A stretch of DNA of 64,000 nucleotides from Poindextera sp036272595 (GCA_036272595.1 DATAYM010000005.1:51789-115788), one strand, 5' to 3'; positions 26,420 to 35,946 are shown, counted from the stretch's first letter. Made by a program: numbers and translations. The notes: generated by a model not told the origin, from the letters alone.

Positions 26420-27643
26420 CTACCAGTAGCGCAGATCGATGTGGCACTCGCCCAGCGTCGGCGGCGTTTGGGGCCCAAAGGGGCTCCATTCCAGGGTGCG
26501 GGATTCCACCCGCGGGTCGAGGTCAGCGAGCCGCGTCTTGACCTCGGGCAGATGCTCCAGGTCGACGATCAGGCTCTGGCGACCGCGCTCGGCGGCGAGG
26601 CCGGCCAGATGGCGCAGCAGCCGCGCCAGGGCGTCGTCGCGGCCAGCGGCGCAGCCGGTCTCCAGGGCGGCGGCCACCTCGACGCGGCGTTCCTCGCCGG
26701 CCTGCGAGCGCCACACCTCGCGCATGTCGCGGCCGCGATCCCAAAGGCCGGCGCACGCGAGAATCTGGCCATCCTCCTCCAGCACATGAACGTCCGCCCA
26801 GCCATAGACGCGGCCCTGCCAGGGCGCGCCCGCGCCCCAGAACCCCTCGTCCAGCACCATCCGCAGGCTCTCCTCGCCAAGCGGCCGGAACAGGTCCAGT
26901 CCCTCGTGGGTGCGGTTGATCATGGCGGCGCAGGCGGCCAGGTCCGCCTCGGCGATCGGCCGCACGCCGACGGCGTTCGCCTTCGCCCCGGCCGTGGCCA
27001 GATAGGTCACGCCGACCACCTTCTGCGGCCGGTCGCCCTCGGCCATGAACTTCACCGCCTCGAGGAACCCGGCCATGCCGGCGTTGCCGATGCGCATGTA
27101 CATGACCTGGCCGATGGTGGGTTTCTGCAGCGCCCGGGCGGGAAAGCGCCGCACCAGGTCGCCCAACCCCTCGCCGCGGCGACCGCCGCGCACGCGCAAC
27201 GCCTGGGCATAATGGATGCTGACCGGCTGGCCGGCGATCATGCAGTTGGCGGGCGCCCAGGCGGTGCAGGCGACCAGTTCGCCGGCGACCTCGATGACGC
27301 TGATGCTGCAGCCGGGCTGCAGGCGAAACTGCGCCAGCGGGTTTGGCGAGCGCTCGACCGTCACCTCCCAGTCGCCGACCTTTTCCGGCGCGTTGGCCCA
27401 GAGGTCGCTGAAACTCTCCTGGTCGCGATAGGTCAGCTCGCGGGCGCGATAGGGGCCGTTGGCAAGCCGTTCGAAGACCTCGACGATCCGTTCGATTTGG
27501 AACAGGTGGTTGGGCGTCGCAGGGGTCTGCAGCCATTGCTGCAACTGCTGGCTCGGCGTCTTCACCGCCTGGGCGCGCTCGACCAGGCCGTCGGGCCAGC
27601 CCTGCGCCTTGGCGCGCGCTTCCAGGGTCTCGACGGCCGCCAT
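26420..27643 (-). CDS. Tandem GNAT-type acetyltransferase
   Basis: About 407 residues. An N-terminal GNAT-like unit is suggested by ELTYRDQESFSDLWANAP, a beta strand pair ISVIEVAGELVACTAWAP and an acetyl-CoA loop RVRGGRRGEGLGDL. A second unit begins at about residue 215 (VGVRPIAEADLAACAAMINR) and contains QILACAGLWDRG. Substrate unknown. The ATG at 27643 starts MAAVETLEARA. It probably forms a two-gene unit with the VOC gene. Confidence 0.75.
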   Translation of the reverse strand: MAAVETLEARAKAQGWPDGLVERAQAVKTPSQQLQQWLQTPATPNHLFQIERIVEVFERLANGPYRARELTYRDQESFSDLWANAPEKVGDWEVTVERSPNPLAQFRLQPGCSISVIEVAGELVACTAWAPANCMIAGQPVSIHYAQALRVRGGRRGEGLGDLVRRFPARALQKPTIGQVMYMRIGNAGMAGFLEAVKFMAEGDRPQKVVGVTYLATAGAKANAVGVRPIAEADLAACAAMINRTHEGLDLFRPLGEESLRMVLDEGFWGAGAPWQGRVYGWADVHVLEEDGQILACAGLWDRGRDMREVWRSQAGEERRVEVAAALETGCAAGRDDALARLLRHLAGLAAERGRQSLIVDLEHLPEVKTRLADLDPRVESRTLEWSPFGPQTPPTLGECHIDLRYW

Positions 27644-27766
27644 GTTTCCCCGCCTGAATTTTGCGCAAGCCTTGTCCGGAGCGCCTCCAAGGTCAATCCC
27701 CGGGGCTTGCTTTGCCGGCTGCGTCGTTGCGAAGATGCGTGTGACCGTCGGGTCGGGAGCGAACAC

Positions 27767-28222
27767 ATGGTCTGGCCCATCGTCGTCGCCTGGATCCACT
27801 ACATCGGCATCATGCTGTTCCTCGCCTGCCTCTTGGGCGAGCACCTGGTCCTCAAGCCGCAGCCGAGCCTGGCCGAGGCGAGGACCCTGCAGATCCTGGA
27901 CGGGACCTACGGCGCCGCGGCGACCGTGGTGCTGATCACTGGCGTCATGCGGATGTTCCTGGAGAAGGGCGTGGATTATTACCTGCACGACGTCGCCTTC
28001 CACATCCTGGTGGCGCTGTTCGTGATCGTCGCCCTGCTGTCGATCTACCCGACCGTGGTCTTCATCCGCTGGCGGGGTGTCGTGCGCGCCGGCCAGACGC
28101 CGCAACTGGCGGCCGGTCAGTTCGGCCGCATCCAGATGATCCTGCGGGCGGAAATGGCGCTCCTGCTGCTCGCCCCCCTGTTCGCCACCGGCATGGCCCA
28201 CGGCTGGCTGACCTTCCGCTGA
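27767..28222 (+). CDS. DUF2214 family membrane protein
   Basis: A 151-residue protein with about four hydrophobic segments: WPIVVAWIHYIGIMLFLACL at the start, then AAATVVLITGVMRMFL, FHILVALFVIVALLSIYPTVV and MALLLLAPLFATGMAHGW. The layout fits the small DUF2214 inner-membrane family, whose function is not known. It stands alone between the divergent acetyltransferase gene and uvrC. Confidence 0.78.
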   Translation: MVWPIVVAWIHYIGIMLFLACLLGEHLVLKPQPSLAEARTLQILDGTYGAAATVVLITGVMRMFLEKGVDYYLHDVAFHILVALFVIVALLSIYPTVVFIRWRGVVRAGQTPQLAAGQFGRIQMILRAEMALLLLAPLFATGMAHGWLTFR

Positions 28223-28274
28223 ACGGACGGTCAGCGCCCCTTCGCGCCGCCGGGAGTCGCCTATATCATCGGGC

Positions 28275-30149
28275 ATGGCCGACGACCTCGCCCAACCGCT
28301 GATCGGCATCGACGTGATCAAGGACCACGTGCGCCGGCTGCCCGACGCGCCGGGGGTCTATCGCATGCTCGGCGACGACGGCGAGGCGCTCTATGTCGGC
28401 AAGGCGCGCTCGCTGAAGAAGCGGGTCAGCCAGTACGCGCAAGGCCGCGCCCACACCCAGTGGGTGGCGCACATGATCCATCTCACCCGGTCGATGGAGT
28501 TCGTCACCACCAAGACCGAGACCGAGGCCCTGCTGCTCGAGATCAACCTGATCAAGCAGCTGAAGCCGCGCTTCAATGTCCAGCTGCGAGACGACAAGAG
28601 CTTTCCGGAAATCCTCATCCGCCGCGATCACCGCGCCGCCCAGATACGCAAGCATCGCGGGGCCCACACCATCCCCGGCGACTATTTCGGCCCCTTCGCC
28701 TCGGCCTGGGCGGTCAACCGCACCGTCAACAGCCTGCAGAAGGCCTTCCTGCTGCGCTCCTGCTCGGACTCGGTGTTCGAGAGCCGCACGCGGCCCTGCC
28801 TGCTCTACCAGATCAAGCGCTGCTCGGCGCCCTGCGTCGACCTGGTCAGCCCCGGCGACTACGACCTCCTGGTCGAACAGGCCCACGACTTCCTGCGCGG
28901 CAAGAGCCGGGCGGTGATGACCACGCTTTCCGAGCAGATGAGCGCGGCGGCCGAGGCGATGGAGTTCGAGCGCGCCGCCCGCCTGCGCGACCGCATCCGC
29001 GCCATGTCCTCGGTCAGCCAGGACCAGTCGATCAATCCGCAGAACGTGGTCGAGGCCGACGTCTTTGCCGTCCATGCCGAAGGCGGCCAAGCCTGCGTCC
29101 AGGTCTTCTTCTTCCGCGCCGGGCAGAACTGGGGCAACCGCGCCTATTTCCCGCGCGTCGCCAACACCATCGAGGCGGCCGACGAGGAGCCGGGCATCCT
29201 CGACGCCTTCCTTGGCCAGTTCTACGAGTCCCAGGCGATTCCGCGCCTGATCCTGCTTTCCCACGACGTGCCCAACCGCGAGCTTCTGGCCGAGGCCTTC
29301 TGCCTGAAGACCGGCCGCAAGGTGGAGATCGCCCGCCCGCTGCGCGGCGAAAAGCGCGACCTGGTCAACCACGCCCTGACCAACGCCCGCGAGGCGCTGG
29401 GCCGCAAGATGGCCGAGAGCTCGGCGCAAGGAAAACTGCTGGCCGGGGTCTGCGAGGTGTTCGGCCTGGAGGGCCAGCCGGAGCGGATCGAGGTCTACGA
29501 CAACTCGCACATCATGGGCACGAACGCGGTCGGCGGCATGATCGTCGCCGGGCCCGACGGCTTCCAGAAGAACCAGTACCGCAAGTTCAACATCAAGAGC
29601 ACCGAGCTCACCCCCGGCGACGACTACGGCATGATGCGCGAAGTGCTGCGCCGCCGCTTCGCCCGGCTGGTCAAGGAGGAGGAGGCCGGGGAGGCGAGCC
29701 CGCGCCCCGACCTGGTGCTGATCGACGGCGGCGCCGGCCAGCTGCAGGCGGCCACGGAGGTGATGGCCGACCTGGGCGTCGACGACATCGTCGTGGTCGG
29801 GGTCGCCAAGGGGCCGGATCGCGACGCCGGGCTGGAGCGTTTCTTCATGCCGGGCAAGCCGCCCTTCATGCTCGAGCCGAAAAGCCCGGTGCTCTACTAT
29901 CTGCAACGGCTGCGCGACGAGGCGCACCGCTTCGCCATCGGCACCCACCGGGTGCGGCGGAACATGGAGATGACCAGAAATCCGCTGGACGAGATCGAGG
30001 GGGTCGGGGCGGCCAAGAAGCGGGCCCTGCTGCACGCCTTCGGCTCGGCGCGCGGCGTCTCCCGCGCCTCGGCCAGCGACCTGGCCAAGGTCGAGGGCGT
30101 CAGCACCGCCCTGGCCGACCGCATCTACGGATTTTTCCGCAAGGGCTGA
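28275..30149 (+). CDS. uvrC: Excinuclease ABC subunit C
   Basis: A 624-residue protein of normal UvrC length. Seen: GIY-YIG nuclease domain at residues about 20-100 (GVYRMLGDDGEALYVGKARSL), UVR motif (SAAAEAMEFERAARLRDRI), the RNase H-like C-terminal nuclease (VYDNSHIMGTNAVGGMIV; DLVLIDGGAGQL), and a C-terminal double helix-hairpin-helix (IEGVGAAKKRALL). Role: makes both incisions in nucleotide excision repair after UvrAB. pgsA follows 20 bp downstream, a pairing common in bacteria. Confidence 0.98.
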   Translation: MADDLAQPLIGIDVIKDHVRRLPDAPGVYRMLGDDGEALYVGKARSLKKRVSQYAQGRAHTQWVAHMIHLTRSMEFVTTKTETEALLLEINLIKQLKPRFNVQLRDDKSFPEILIRRDHRAAQIRKHRGAHTIPGDYFGPFASAWAVNRTVNSLQKAFLLRSCSDSVFESRTRPCLLYQIKRCSAPCVDLVSPGDYDLLVEQAHDFLRGKSRAVMTTLSEQMSAAAEAMEFERAARLRDRIRAMSSVSQDQSINPQNVVEADVFAVHAEGGQACVQVFFFRAGQNWGNRAYFPRVANTIEAADEEPGILDAFLGQFYESQAIPRLILLSHDVPNRELLAEAFCLKTGRKVEIARPLRGEKRDLVNHALTNAREALGRKMAESSAQGKLLAGVCEVFGLEGQPERIEVYDNSHIMGTNAVGGMIVAGPDGFQKNQYRKFNIKSTELTPGDDYGMMREVLRRRFARLVKEEEAGEASPRPDLVLIDGGAGQLQAATEVMADLGVDDIVVVGVAKGPDRDAGLERFFMPGKPPFMLEPKSPVLYYLQRLRDEAHRFAIGTHRVRRNMEMTRNPLDEIEGVGAAKKRALLHAFGSARGVSRASASDLAKVEGVSTALADRIYGFFRKG

Positions 30150-30169
30150 AAAGGCCGTAAGGACCGCCC

Positions 30170-30790
30170 ATGACCAACCTGCCCAACCTGCTGACCGTCG
30201 CGCGCCTGGTGCTGTCGCTGGCCATGTTCGCCGCGCTGGTGACCATCGGAGCCGGCGAGCATGGCGCGGCGGTTTCCGAAACCGCCGGCATGGTCCTGGT
30301 CTGGTTCTCGGTGATCGCCTTCGTGGTCGCCGGCGTCACCGACTTCTTCGACGGCTGGCTGGCCCGGCGCTGGGGCGTCACCAGCCTGGCCGGCGCCATC
30401 CTCGACCCGATCGCCGACAAGATCCTGGTCTGCGGCGCCATCATCGGCCTGATGATCGTCGGCCTGCCCTATATGTTCGGCGCCCTCGGCGGCCTGATCC
30501 TGTTTCGCGAGTTCGCCGTTTCGGCCCTGCGCGAGGTGCTGGCGCCGCGCGGCATCAAGCTGCCGGTGACCTTCCTGGCCAAGACCAAGACCACCCTGCA
30601 GCTGGTCTCGCTCGGGATGCTGATGATCCTCTGGTTCTGGCCGGCCTGGCGCATTCCGGTCCCGCTCGCCGATCTGCAGCTGGCCTGGATGAGCGCCCAG
30701 TTGCTGCTGGTCCTGGCCACCGGCGTCACCCTCTGGACCGGCGTCCAATACGGCAAGGCCGCCGCGGATGCGTTGCGGGCGCAGGCCTAG
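30170..30790 (+). CDS. pgsA: CDP-diacylglycerol--glycerol-3-phosphate 3-phosphatidyltransferase
   Basis: A 206-residue integral membrane enzyme. The CDP-alcohol phosphotransferase signature is complete: D61-G62-x2-A65-R66-x8-G75-x3-D79-x3-D83. NLLTVARLVL at the N-terminus is typical of PgsA. Role: makes phosphatidylglycerol phosphate in the inner membrane, the first step to phosphatidylglycerol and cardiolipin. Co-directional with uvrC. The stop overlaps that of the convergent pirin gene. Confidence 0.95.
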   Translation: MTNLPNLLTVARLVLSLAMFAALVTIGAGEHGAAVSETAGMVLVWFSVIAFVVAGVTDFFDGWLARRWGVTSLAGAILDPIADKILVCGAIIGLMIVGLPYMFGALGGLILFREFAVSALREVLAPRGIKLPVTFLAKTKTTLQLVSLGMLMILWFWPAWRIPVPLADLQLAWMSAQLLLVLATGVTLWTGVQYGKAAADALRAQA

Positions 30791-31689
30791 GACATCGACG
30801 GCGGCGCGGGGGGCGGAGGGTCGTCCGGAAGCGGGATGAATTCGTCGCGGTCGTGGGGCGGCAGCGGGATGCGGCCGGCCTTCCAGTCGGCCTTGGCCTG
30901 CTCGATCCGGTCCATCGACGAGGAGACGAAGTTCCACCACAGGTGACGCTCGCCCAGCGGCTCGCCGCCCAGCAGCATCACCACCGACGGCTCCAGCGCT
31001 TCGAACGTCACCGTGTCGCCCGGCGTGAACACCAGCATGCGACCGGCCTCGTGGCGCGCGCCGTCAACCTCGACCGCGCCGGAGACGATGAAGGCCGCCC
31101 GGTCGGGATATTCCGCCGGCAGCGCCGCCTTCGTCCCCGCCGCCATGTCCCAGTGCACGTAGAACATCGGCGAATGGGTTTTCACCGCCGCCTTGGCGCC
31201 AAAGGCCGCGCCGGCGATCAGCCGCGCCTTCAGGCCGCCGGTCTCGTAGTAGGGCAGGTCGTCCGGCCCCGAATGGTGGGCGAAGGCCGGCGCGATCTCC
31301 TCCTGGCCTTCCGGCAGGGCGACCCAGGCCTGGATGCCGTCCATATGGCCGCCATGGTCGCGGATCAGGCCGTCGAAGCGCTCGGAATGGCTGATCCCCC
31401 GCCCGGCGGTCATCCAGTTGACGTCGCCCGGCCGGATCTGCTGGTCGGTGCCGAGGCTGTCCTGGTGGCGCATCTCGCCGGAGAACAGGTAGGTCACCGT
31501 CGACAGCCCGATATGCGGGTGCGGCCGCACGTCGGTGGAGCGCGGCACGCCGGCCGGCATGTCCACCGGACCCATATGGTCGAAGAAGGCGAACGGCCCG
31601 ACCATGCGCCGCTTGGCCGAGGGCAGCACCCGGCCGACCTCGAACCCGCCCAGATCGCGGCGGCGCGCGTCGATGATGAATTCGATCAT
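30787..31689 (-). CDS. Pirin family cupin protein
   Basis: About 300 residues with the pirin bicupin layout: FDHMGPVDMPAG, DVRPHPHIGLSTVTYLFSGE (metal-binding His cluster), GDVNWMTAGRGISHSER, and a C-terminal second cupin (MLLGGEPLGERHLWWNFVSS). Some pirins have quercetinase activity; others are regulators. The ATG at 31689 follows AGGAGG. Divergent from the FAD oxidoreductase at 31798. Confidence 0.93.
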   Translation of the reverse strand: MIEFIIDARRRDLGGFEVGRVLPSAKRRMVGPFAFFDHMGPVDMPAGVPRSTDVRPHPHIGLSTVTYLFSGEMRHQDSLGTDQQIRPGDVNWMTAGRGISHSERFDGLIRDHGGHMDGIQAWVALPEGQEEIAPAFAHHSGPDDLPYYETGGLKARLIAGAAFGAKAAVKTHSPMFYVHWDMAAGTKAALPAEYPDRAAFIVSGAVEVDGARHEAGRMLVFTPGDTVTFEALEPSVVMLLGGEPLGERHLWWNFVSSSMDRIEQAKADWKAGRIPLPPHDRDEFIPLPDDPPPPAPPSMS

Positions 31690-31797
31690 GGCTGGTCCTC
31701 CTGGCTTTCCAGATAGGCGCATCGGATGACGGGCGAAACCGTCGGCGCGAATGCATCTTACTGTGCGCCGCGGCGCCGATGGGCTAAGGCCGATCCC

Positions 31798-32931
31798 ATG
31801 GCCGAAGCCGCGATTCCGTTCGATTTCGACGCCGTGGTGGTGGGCGCTGGCGCGGTCGGCCTCGCCTGCGGCTACGCCCTGGCCCAGCGCGGCCTCTCGG
31901 TCGCGGTGCTGGAAAAGGGCCCGACCATCGGCCAGGGGGTCTCCTCGCGCAATTCCAAGGTGATCCACGCCGGCCTCTACTATCCCACCGGCTCGCTGAA
32001 GGCGCGGTTCTGCGTCGAGGGCCGCCGGCGGCTCTACGCCTTCCTGGAAAGCCACGGCGTCGACCACCTCAAATGCGGCAAGCTGGTGGTGGCGACCGAG
32101 CCGGATGAGATCAGCCGCGTCGAGGCCATCGGCGTCCAGGCCCATGAAAACGGCGTCGAGGGCATGAGCGAGCTGAGCGGCGCCCAGGCCCGGGCGCTGG
32201 AGCCCGAGCTGAAGGCGGTGATGGCGCTTCAGTCCGCCGAGAGCGGCCTGTTCGACAGTCATGGCTACATGCTGGCCCTCAATGGCGAGATCGAGGATCG
32301 CGGCGGCGCGGTGGTGGTCGAGACCCCGTTCGAGGGCGCCGAGGCGCTGTCCGGCGGCGGCTTTCGCGTTCGCGCCGGCGGGGCCGAGCCGACCACGCTG
32401 ACCTGCCGTCTGCTGGTCGTCGCCGGCGGCCTGGGCGCCCAGGCCGCGGCGGCCAGGATCGACGGCTATCCCGCCGACCGCATCCCGAAGCTGCACTACG
32501 GCAAGGGAGTCTATTTCGCGCTCAATGGCCGCCCGCCGTTCCAGCGGCTGATCTATCCGCCGCCCATCGTCGGCGCCCTCGGCGTCCACTATCGCCGCGA
32601 CCTGGGCGGCCAAGCCCGCTTCGGACCGGATCTGTCCTACGTCGATCACGAGGACTACAGCGTCGACCCGGGGCGCGAGCCCGGATTCGAGTCATACATC
32701 CGCCGCTTCTGGCCCGGCCTGCCGGACGGCGCGCTCAGTCCCGACTATGCCGGCATCCGCCCGAAGCTGCACGGGCCGGGGGAGCCGCAACCGGACTTCC
32801 GCCTCGACGGCGCCGAGATGCATGGCCTTCCCGGCCTCATCGCCCTGTTCGGCATCGAAAGCCCCGGCCTGACCTCGTCGCTGGCCATCGGCGAGGCGGT
32901 CGCCGACAGGCTGGCGAGCCCAAAAGGGTAG
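31798..32931 (+). CDS. FAD-dependent oxidoreductase, L-2-hydroxyglutarate oxidase-like (DAO family)
   Basis: About 377 residues. The FAD motif is VVVGAGAVGLACGYALAQRG, followed by SSRNSKVIHAGLYYPTGSLK, a signature shared by L-2-hydroxyglutarate dehydrogenase/oxidase (LhgO) and relatives. The C-terminus holds a second dinucleotide-contact region (FGIESPGLTSSLAIGEAV). The likely reaction is oxidation of a 2-hydroxy acid, but the substrate is not proven. The ATG at 31798 is preferred; the longer frame from 31726 starts in the promoter. The first glycosyltransferase gene begins 5 bp after its stop. Confidence 0.87.
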   Translation: MAEAAIPFDFDAVVVGAGAVGLACGYALAQRGLSVAVLEKGPTIGQGVSSRNSKVIHAGLYYPTGSLKARFCVEGRRRLYAFLESHGVDHLKCGKLVVATEPDEISRVEAIGVQAHENGVEGMSELSGAQARALEPELKAVMALQSAESGLFDSHGYMLALNGEIEDRGGAVVVETPFEGAEALSGGGFRVRAGGAEPTTLTCRLLVVAGGLGAQAAAARIDGYPADRIPKLHYGKGVYFALNGRPPFQRLIYPPPIVGALGVHYRRDLGGQARFGPDLSYVDHEDYSVDPGREPGFESYIRRFWPGLPDGALSPDYAGIRPKLHGPGEPQPDFRLDGAEMHGLPGLIALFGIESPGLTSSLAIGEAVADRLASPKG

Positions 32932-32936
32932 CCGCC

Positions 32937-33992
32937 GTGGTCCTGATCGTTCACGCCGCCAATTTCGGCATCCGGCCCAAGGGCGCGTTCCAGAACAACG
33001 TCGAGCGCAAGCTGACCAACGGCTTGATCCGCAACGGCCATCAGGTGCTGAACTACAGCGACCGCGACGCGGCCATGGCCGGCTCGCTGCTCGGGCCGCA
33101 CCGGGTTGGCGGCGGACGCTACGCCAACAAGGCGCTGAGCAATCTCTGCCTCGCCGTCCGCCCCGACGTGCTGATCCTCGGCCAGACCGACATCGTCCGC
33201 CCGGAAACCGTCGCCGACCTGCGTGGGCGACTGCCGGGCATGCGGGTGCTGCAGTGGAGCGTCGACGCCTTGTTCGAGCCGGGCAATATCGAGCGGCTGA
33301 GCCGCAACCTGGCCGTCGTCGACGCCAGCCTGGTCAGCACCGCCGGCGCCGCCCTGGCGCCGCTGGCGCGGCCCGGCAAGCGGCTGGGCTTCATGCCCAA
33401 TCCGGTGGATCTCTCCATCGAGCGCGGCGAAAACCATCTGAAGGCGGAGCTGCCCTTCGACCTCTTCTATGCCTGCGGCGATCCGGCCGATCTGCGAGAC
33501 GTGGGCGGCAAGGCCTGGAACATGGACGAGTTCATGCGCGCCGTGCTGGCGGCATTGCCGAAGCTCCGGCCCAAGCTCGCCGGTCTGCTCGGCCATGCGG
33601 GCCTCGGCGGCGCGGCCTATCAGCAGGCGCTGGAATCGGCGGCCATCGGCCTCAACATCAGCCGCCGCGCCGACCAGCTGCTCTACAGCTCCGACCGCCT
33701 GGCCCATCTGGCCGGCAACGGCCTGGCGGTGATGATCGAGCGCTCCACCGGCTACGACCGGCTGTTCTCCGACGACGAGATGATCTTCTTCTCGAGCTTC
33801 GACGAGGTGGTCGCGGCCATCGACCGACTGGTCCGCGACCCCGCCCACCGCATGGCGGTCGCCGCCGCCGGCCGCGCCCGCTATCACGCGCTGTTCAACG
33901 AACGCCGCATCGCCCAGTATGCGCTGGACGTGGCGCTTGATCGGCTGGATGCGGCCGCCTATCCCTGGCCCACCCTCCACGCGCCGGACTGA
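32937..33992 (+). CDS. Glycosyltransferase-like protein (GT-B, CgeB-type C-terminus)
   Basis: A 351-residue protein with GTG start. The first half has RPDVLILGQTDIV and MRVLQWSVDALF; the second half has GLNISRRADQLLYSSDRLAHL and NGLAVMIERSTGYDRLFSDDEMIFF, resembling the C-terminal part of CgeB/GT1-like enzymes where a donor sugar nucleotide binds. No signal peptide. Probably part of envelope polysaccharide or LPS-core synthesis with the next gene, which starts 5 bp after its stop. Confidence 0.75.
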   Translation: MVLIVHAANFGIRPKGAFQNNVERKLTNGLIRNGHQVLNYSDRDAAMAGSLLGPHRVGGGRYANKALSNLCLAVRPDVLILGQTDIVRPETVADLRGRLPGMRVLQWSVDALFEPGNIERLSRNLAVVDASLVSTAGAALAPLARPGKRLGFMPNPVDLSIERGENHLKAELPFDLFYACGDPADLRDVGGKAWNMDEFMRAVLAALPKLRPKLAGLLGHAGLGGAAYQQALESAAIGLNISRRADQLLYSSDRLAHLAGNGLAVMIERSTGYDRLFSDDEMIFFSSFDEVVAAIDRLVRDPAHRMAVAAAGRARYHALFNERRIAQYALDVALDRLDAAAYPWPTLHAPD

Positions 33993-33997
33993 CGGCG

Positions 33998-35038
33998 ATG
34001 GCCAGCGCCCGAATCCTCAACCTGATGCTCGCCCCCGCTGCTGGCGGCCTGGAATCCATGGCGCTCTATTATCACCGGGCGCTCGCGGCGCGGGGGGCCG
34101 AGGTGCTGTCGGTCGGCTTGGCGGGCAGCTGGTTTGAAAAGGCGCTTCTGGATACACCGGACGGCTTCGCCGGCCTGAAGCCGGCCAGCCCGATCGATCC
34201 GCGCCAGGGCTGGGCGCTTGGCGCCGTCGGCAAAGGCTTCGCCCCCGACGTGGTCCTCGCCCATGGCTCGCGCGGTATCGCCCTGGCCATGCCGGCCCTG
34301 TCCCGCCAGGCGAAGATCGCCGCGGTGGTGCACAATTTCCGCGCCCGGCGGCCGGTGGCGCGAGCCGACCTGGCCATCTGTGTCAGTCCGGGGGTGGCGG
34401 AGTCGGTCGCCGCGCGCTTTCCCGCCGTCAAGCTCGCGGTGGTGGAGAATTTCGCGCCGCTCGCCCGCACCCCGCCGCGCCGCGCCATGGCCCATCCGCC
34501 GCGCATCGGCACGCTCGGCCGGCTGCACGAGGAAAAGGGCTTCGACATCCTGATCGAGGCCGCCGCCAGGCTGCGCGACCGCGGCCGCGCCTTCCGGTTG
34601 ACCATCGCCGGCGAGGGTCCGGCCAGGGCCGAGCTCAAGGCGCTGGCCGACGGGCTGGCCCTGAGCGACCGCGTCGACTTCCCCGGCTGGGTCAGCCCGC
34701 CGGAGCGGTTGCTGGCCGGGCTCGATCTCTTCGTCTGCTCGTCGCGGACGGAATCCTTCGGCCTGGTGGTCATCGAGGCCATGGCCGCCGGCGCCCCGGT
34801 GGTCGCCGCCGACATCGAGGGCCCGCGCGTGCTGCTGGGCGAAGGCCGCTACGGCCGGCTGGTCAAGCCTGAGGCACCCGACGCCCTGGCCATCGCCATC
34901 GGCGCGGCGCTGGACGATCCGCAGACCACGCTGGAGCGCGCGAGACTGGCCCAGGCCGAGGCCATCGCGCCATACGGCATGGAGGCCGGCGGGGAACGGC
35001 TGTGGGCCGCGATAAACCGCTTGCTTGAAGGCCGCTGA
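33998..35038 (+). CDS. Glycosyltransferase family 4 (GT-B fold)
   Basis: A 346-residue protein: acceptor half with LMLAPAAGGLESMALYYHRA, and donor half with IGTLGRLHEEKGFDILIEAA, the ADP/UDP-ribose-binding region, and the EX7E motif E-S-F-G-L-V-V-I-E followed by AMAAGAPVVA. These are the standard features of the GT4 family. Inferred role: adds a hexose in the cytoplasm to an envelope glycan. Follows the previous glycosyltransferase by 5 bp, so both are very likely in one operon with the FAD oxidoreductase. Confidence 0.9.
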   Translation: MASARILNLMLAPAAGGLESMALYYHRALAARGAEVLSVGLAGSWFEKALLDTPDGFAGLKPASPIDPRQGWALGAVGKGFAPDVVLAHGSRGIALAMPALSRQAKIAAVVHNFRARRPVARADLAICVSPGVAESVAARFPAVKLAVVENFAPLARTPPRRAMAHPPRIGTLGRLHEEKGFDILIEAAARLRDRGRAFRLTIAGEGPARAELKALADGLALSDRVDFPGWVSPPERLLAGLDLFVCSSRTESFGLVVIEAMAAGAPVVAADIEGPRVLLGEGRYGRLVKPEAPDALAIAIGAALDDPQTTLERARLAQAEAIAPYGMEAGGERLWAAINRLLEGR

Positions 35039-35070
35039 CCTTGCCCCTATAACCCAGCGCCCCTCGGTTT

Positions 35071-35147
35071 GGCTGGGTAGCTCAGATGGTTAGAGCGGTG
35101 GATTCATAACCCACAGGTCGGCGGTTCGATCCCGCCCCCAGCTACCG
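35071..35147 (+). tRNA. tRNA-Met (anticodon CAT), elongator type
   Basis: A cloverleaf can be folded: acceptor GGCTGGG/CCCAGCT (first pair G-U), D arm GCTC..GAGC, anticodon arm GTGGA-TTCATAA-CCCAC with CAT at the anticodon, and T arm GGCGG-TTCGATC-CCGCC. The first acceptor pair is G-U and not a mismatch, and the D stem is elongator-like, so this is not the initiator. A tRNA-Ile2 with a modified CAT anticodon cannot be fully excluded. The bases after the discriminator A (35144) are CCG, so the 3' CCA is not encoded. Confidence 0.92.
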
Positions 35148-35233
35148 ACGCCCTCCCGACGCACCCGACGATTCGGAACCTTTGCCGCAGTTGCGCGATC
35201 CACGCTCAGCGGAAGATGCGGTGGAGGAATCGA

Positions 35234-35938
35234 GTGCCTCTTCATCCGTCCTGGGAAGATATCGGCCTTCGCCTGGTGCTGACCATGGCCGCCTGCGGGT
35301 TGATCGGCTTCGACCGCGGCGCGCGCGGCCACGCGGCGGGACTGCGCACCACCATGCTGGTCGGCCTGGCCGCTTCGGTGGCTATGATCCAGGCCAACGT
35401 GCTGCTGCCGGTCGGCGGCAAGACCCAGGAGTCGTTCGCGGTCATGGACCTGATGCGGCTGCCGCTGGGCATCCTCACCGGGGTCGGCTTCATCGGCGGC
35501 GGCGCCATCCTGAAGCGCGGCGATCTGGTCACCGGCGTCACCACCGCCGCGACCATCTGGCTGACCACGGTGATCGGCCTCTGCTTCGGCGGCGGACAGC
35601 TTGGGCTGGGCGTGGCGGCCACCGCCTTGGCGATCCTGACCCTGATGGGGCTGAAATGGCTGGATCTGCGGATTCCCCGCGAGCACCGGGCCTGGCTGGT
35701 GATCAGCGCCGACGCTGGCGCTTCGCCCGGCCAGCTCACGGCCCTGCTCGCGCCGCTGGGCTACGACGCCCGCTTTCGCCAGCAGACCCGCAACGCCGAG
35801 TCCGGCGGCGTCGAACTGGGCTACGACGTCCGCTGGCGGCGACCCGAGACCGCCGGCGCGCCGCTGGACCTGGTCGGCCTGGTCAACGACGCCTTTCCGG
35901 TGGTGTCCTTCGAACTCACCGTGGAGTCGCCGGACTGA
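35234..35938 (+). CDS. MgtC/SapB family membrane protein
   Basis: About 234 residues. The N-terminal half has four to five membrane helices with the family hallmarks IGFDRGARGHAAGLRTTMLV and GILTGVGFIGGGAIL; the C-terminal part is a soluble ACT-like domain (HRAWLVISADAGASPGQL). Known roles are linked to Mg2+ limitation and virulence in some species; in free-living bacteria it is unclear. The GTG at 35234 is preferred over the ATG at 35216 because GGAGG sits six bases before it. Confidence 0.9.
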   Translation: MPLHPSWEDIGLRLVLTMAACGLIGFDRGARGHAAGLRTTMLVGLAASVAMIQANVLLPVGGKTQESFAVMDLMRLPLGILTGVGFIGGGAILKRGDLVTGVTTAATIWLTTVIGLCFGGGQLGLGVAATALAILTLMGLKWLDLRIPREHRAWLVISADAGASPGQLTALLAPLGYDARFRQQTRNAESGGVELGYDVRWRRPETAGAPLDLVGLVNDAFPVVSFELTVESPD

Positions 35939-35946
35939 TCGGGTTC

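Noticed and set aside
35071..35147. tRNA gene as an integration site for a mobile element
   Set aside because: No integrase, no direct repeat of the tRNA 3' end seen nearby, and flanks look like ordinary chromosomal genes.
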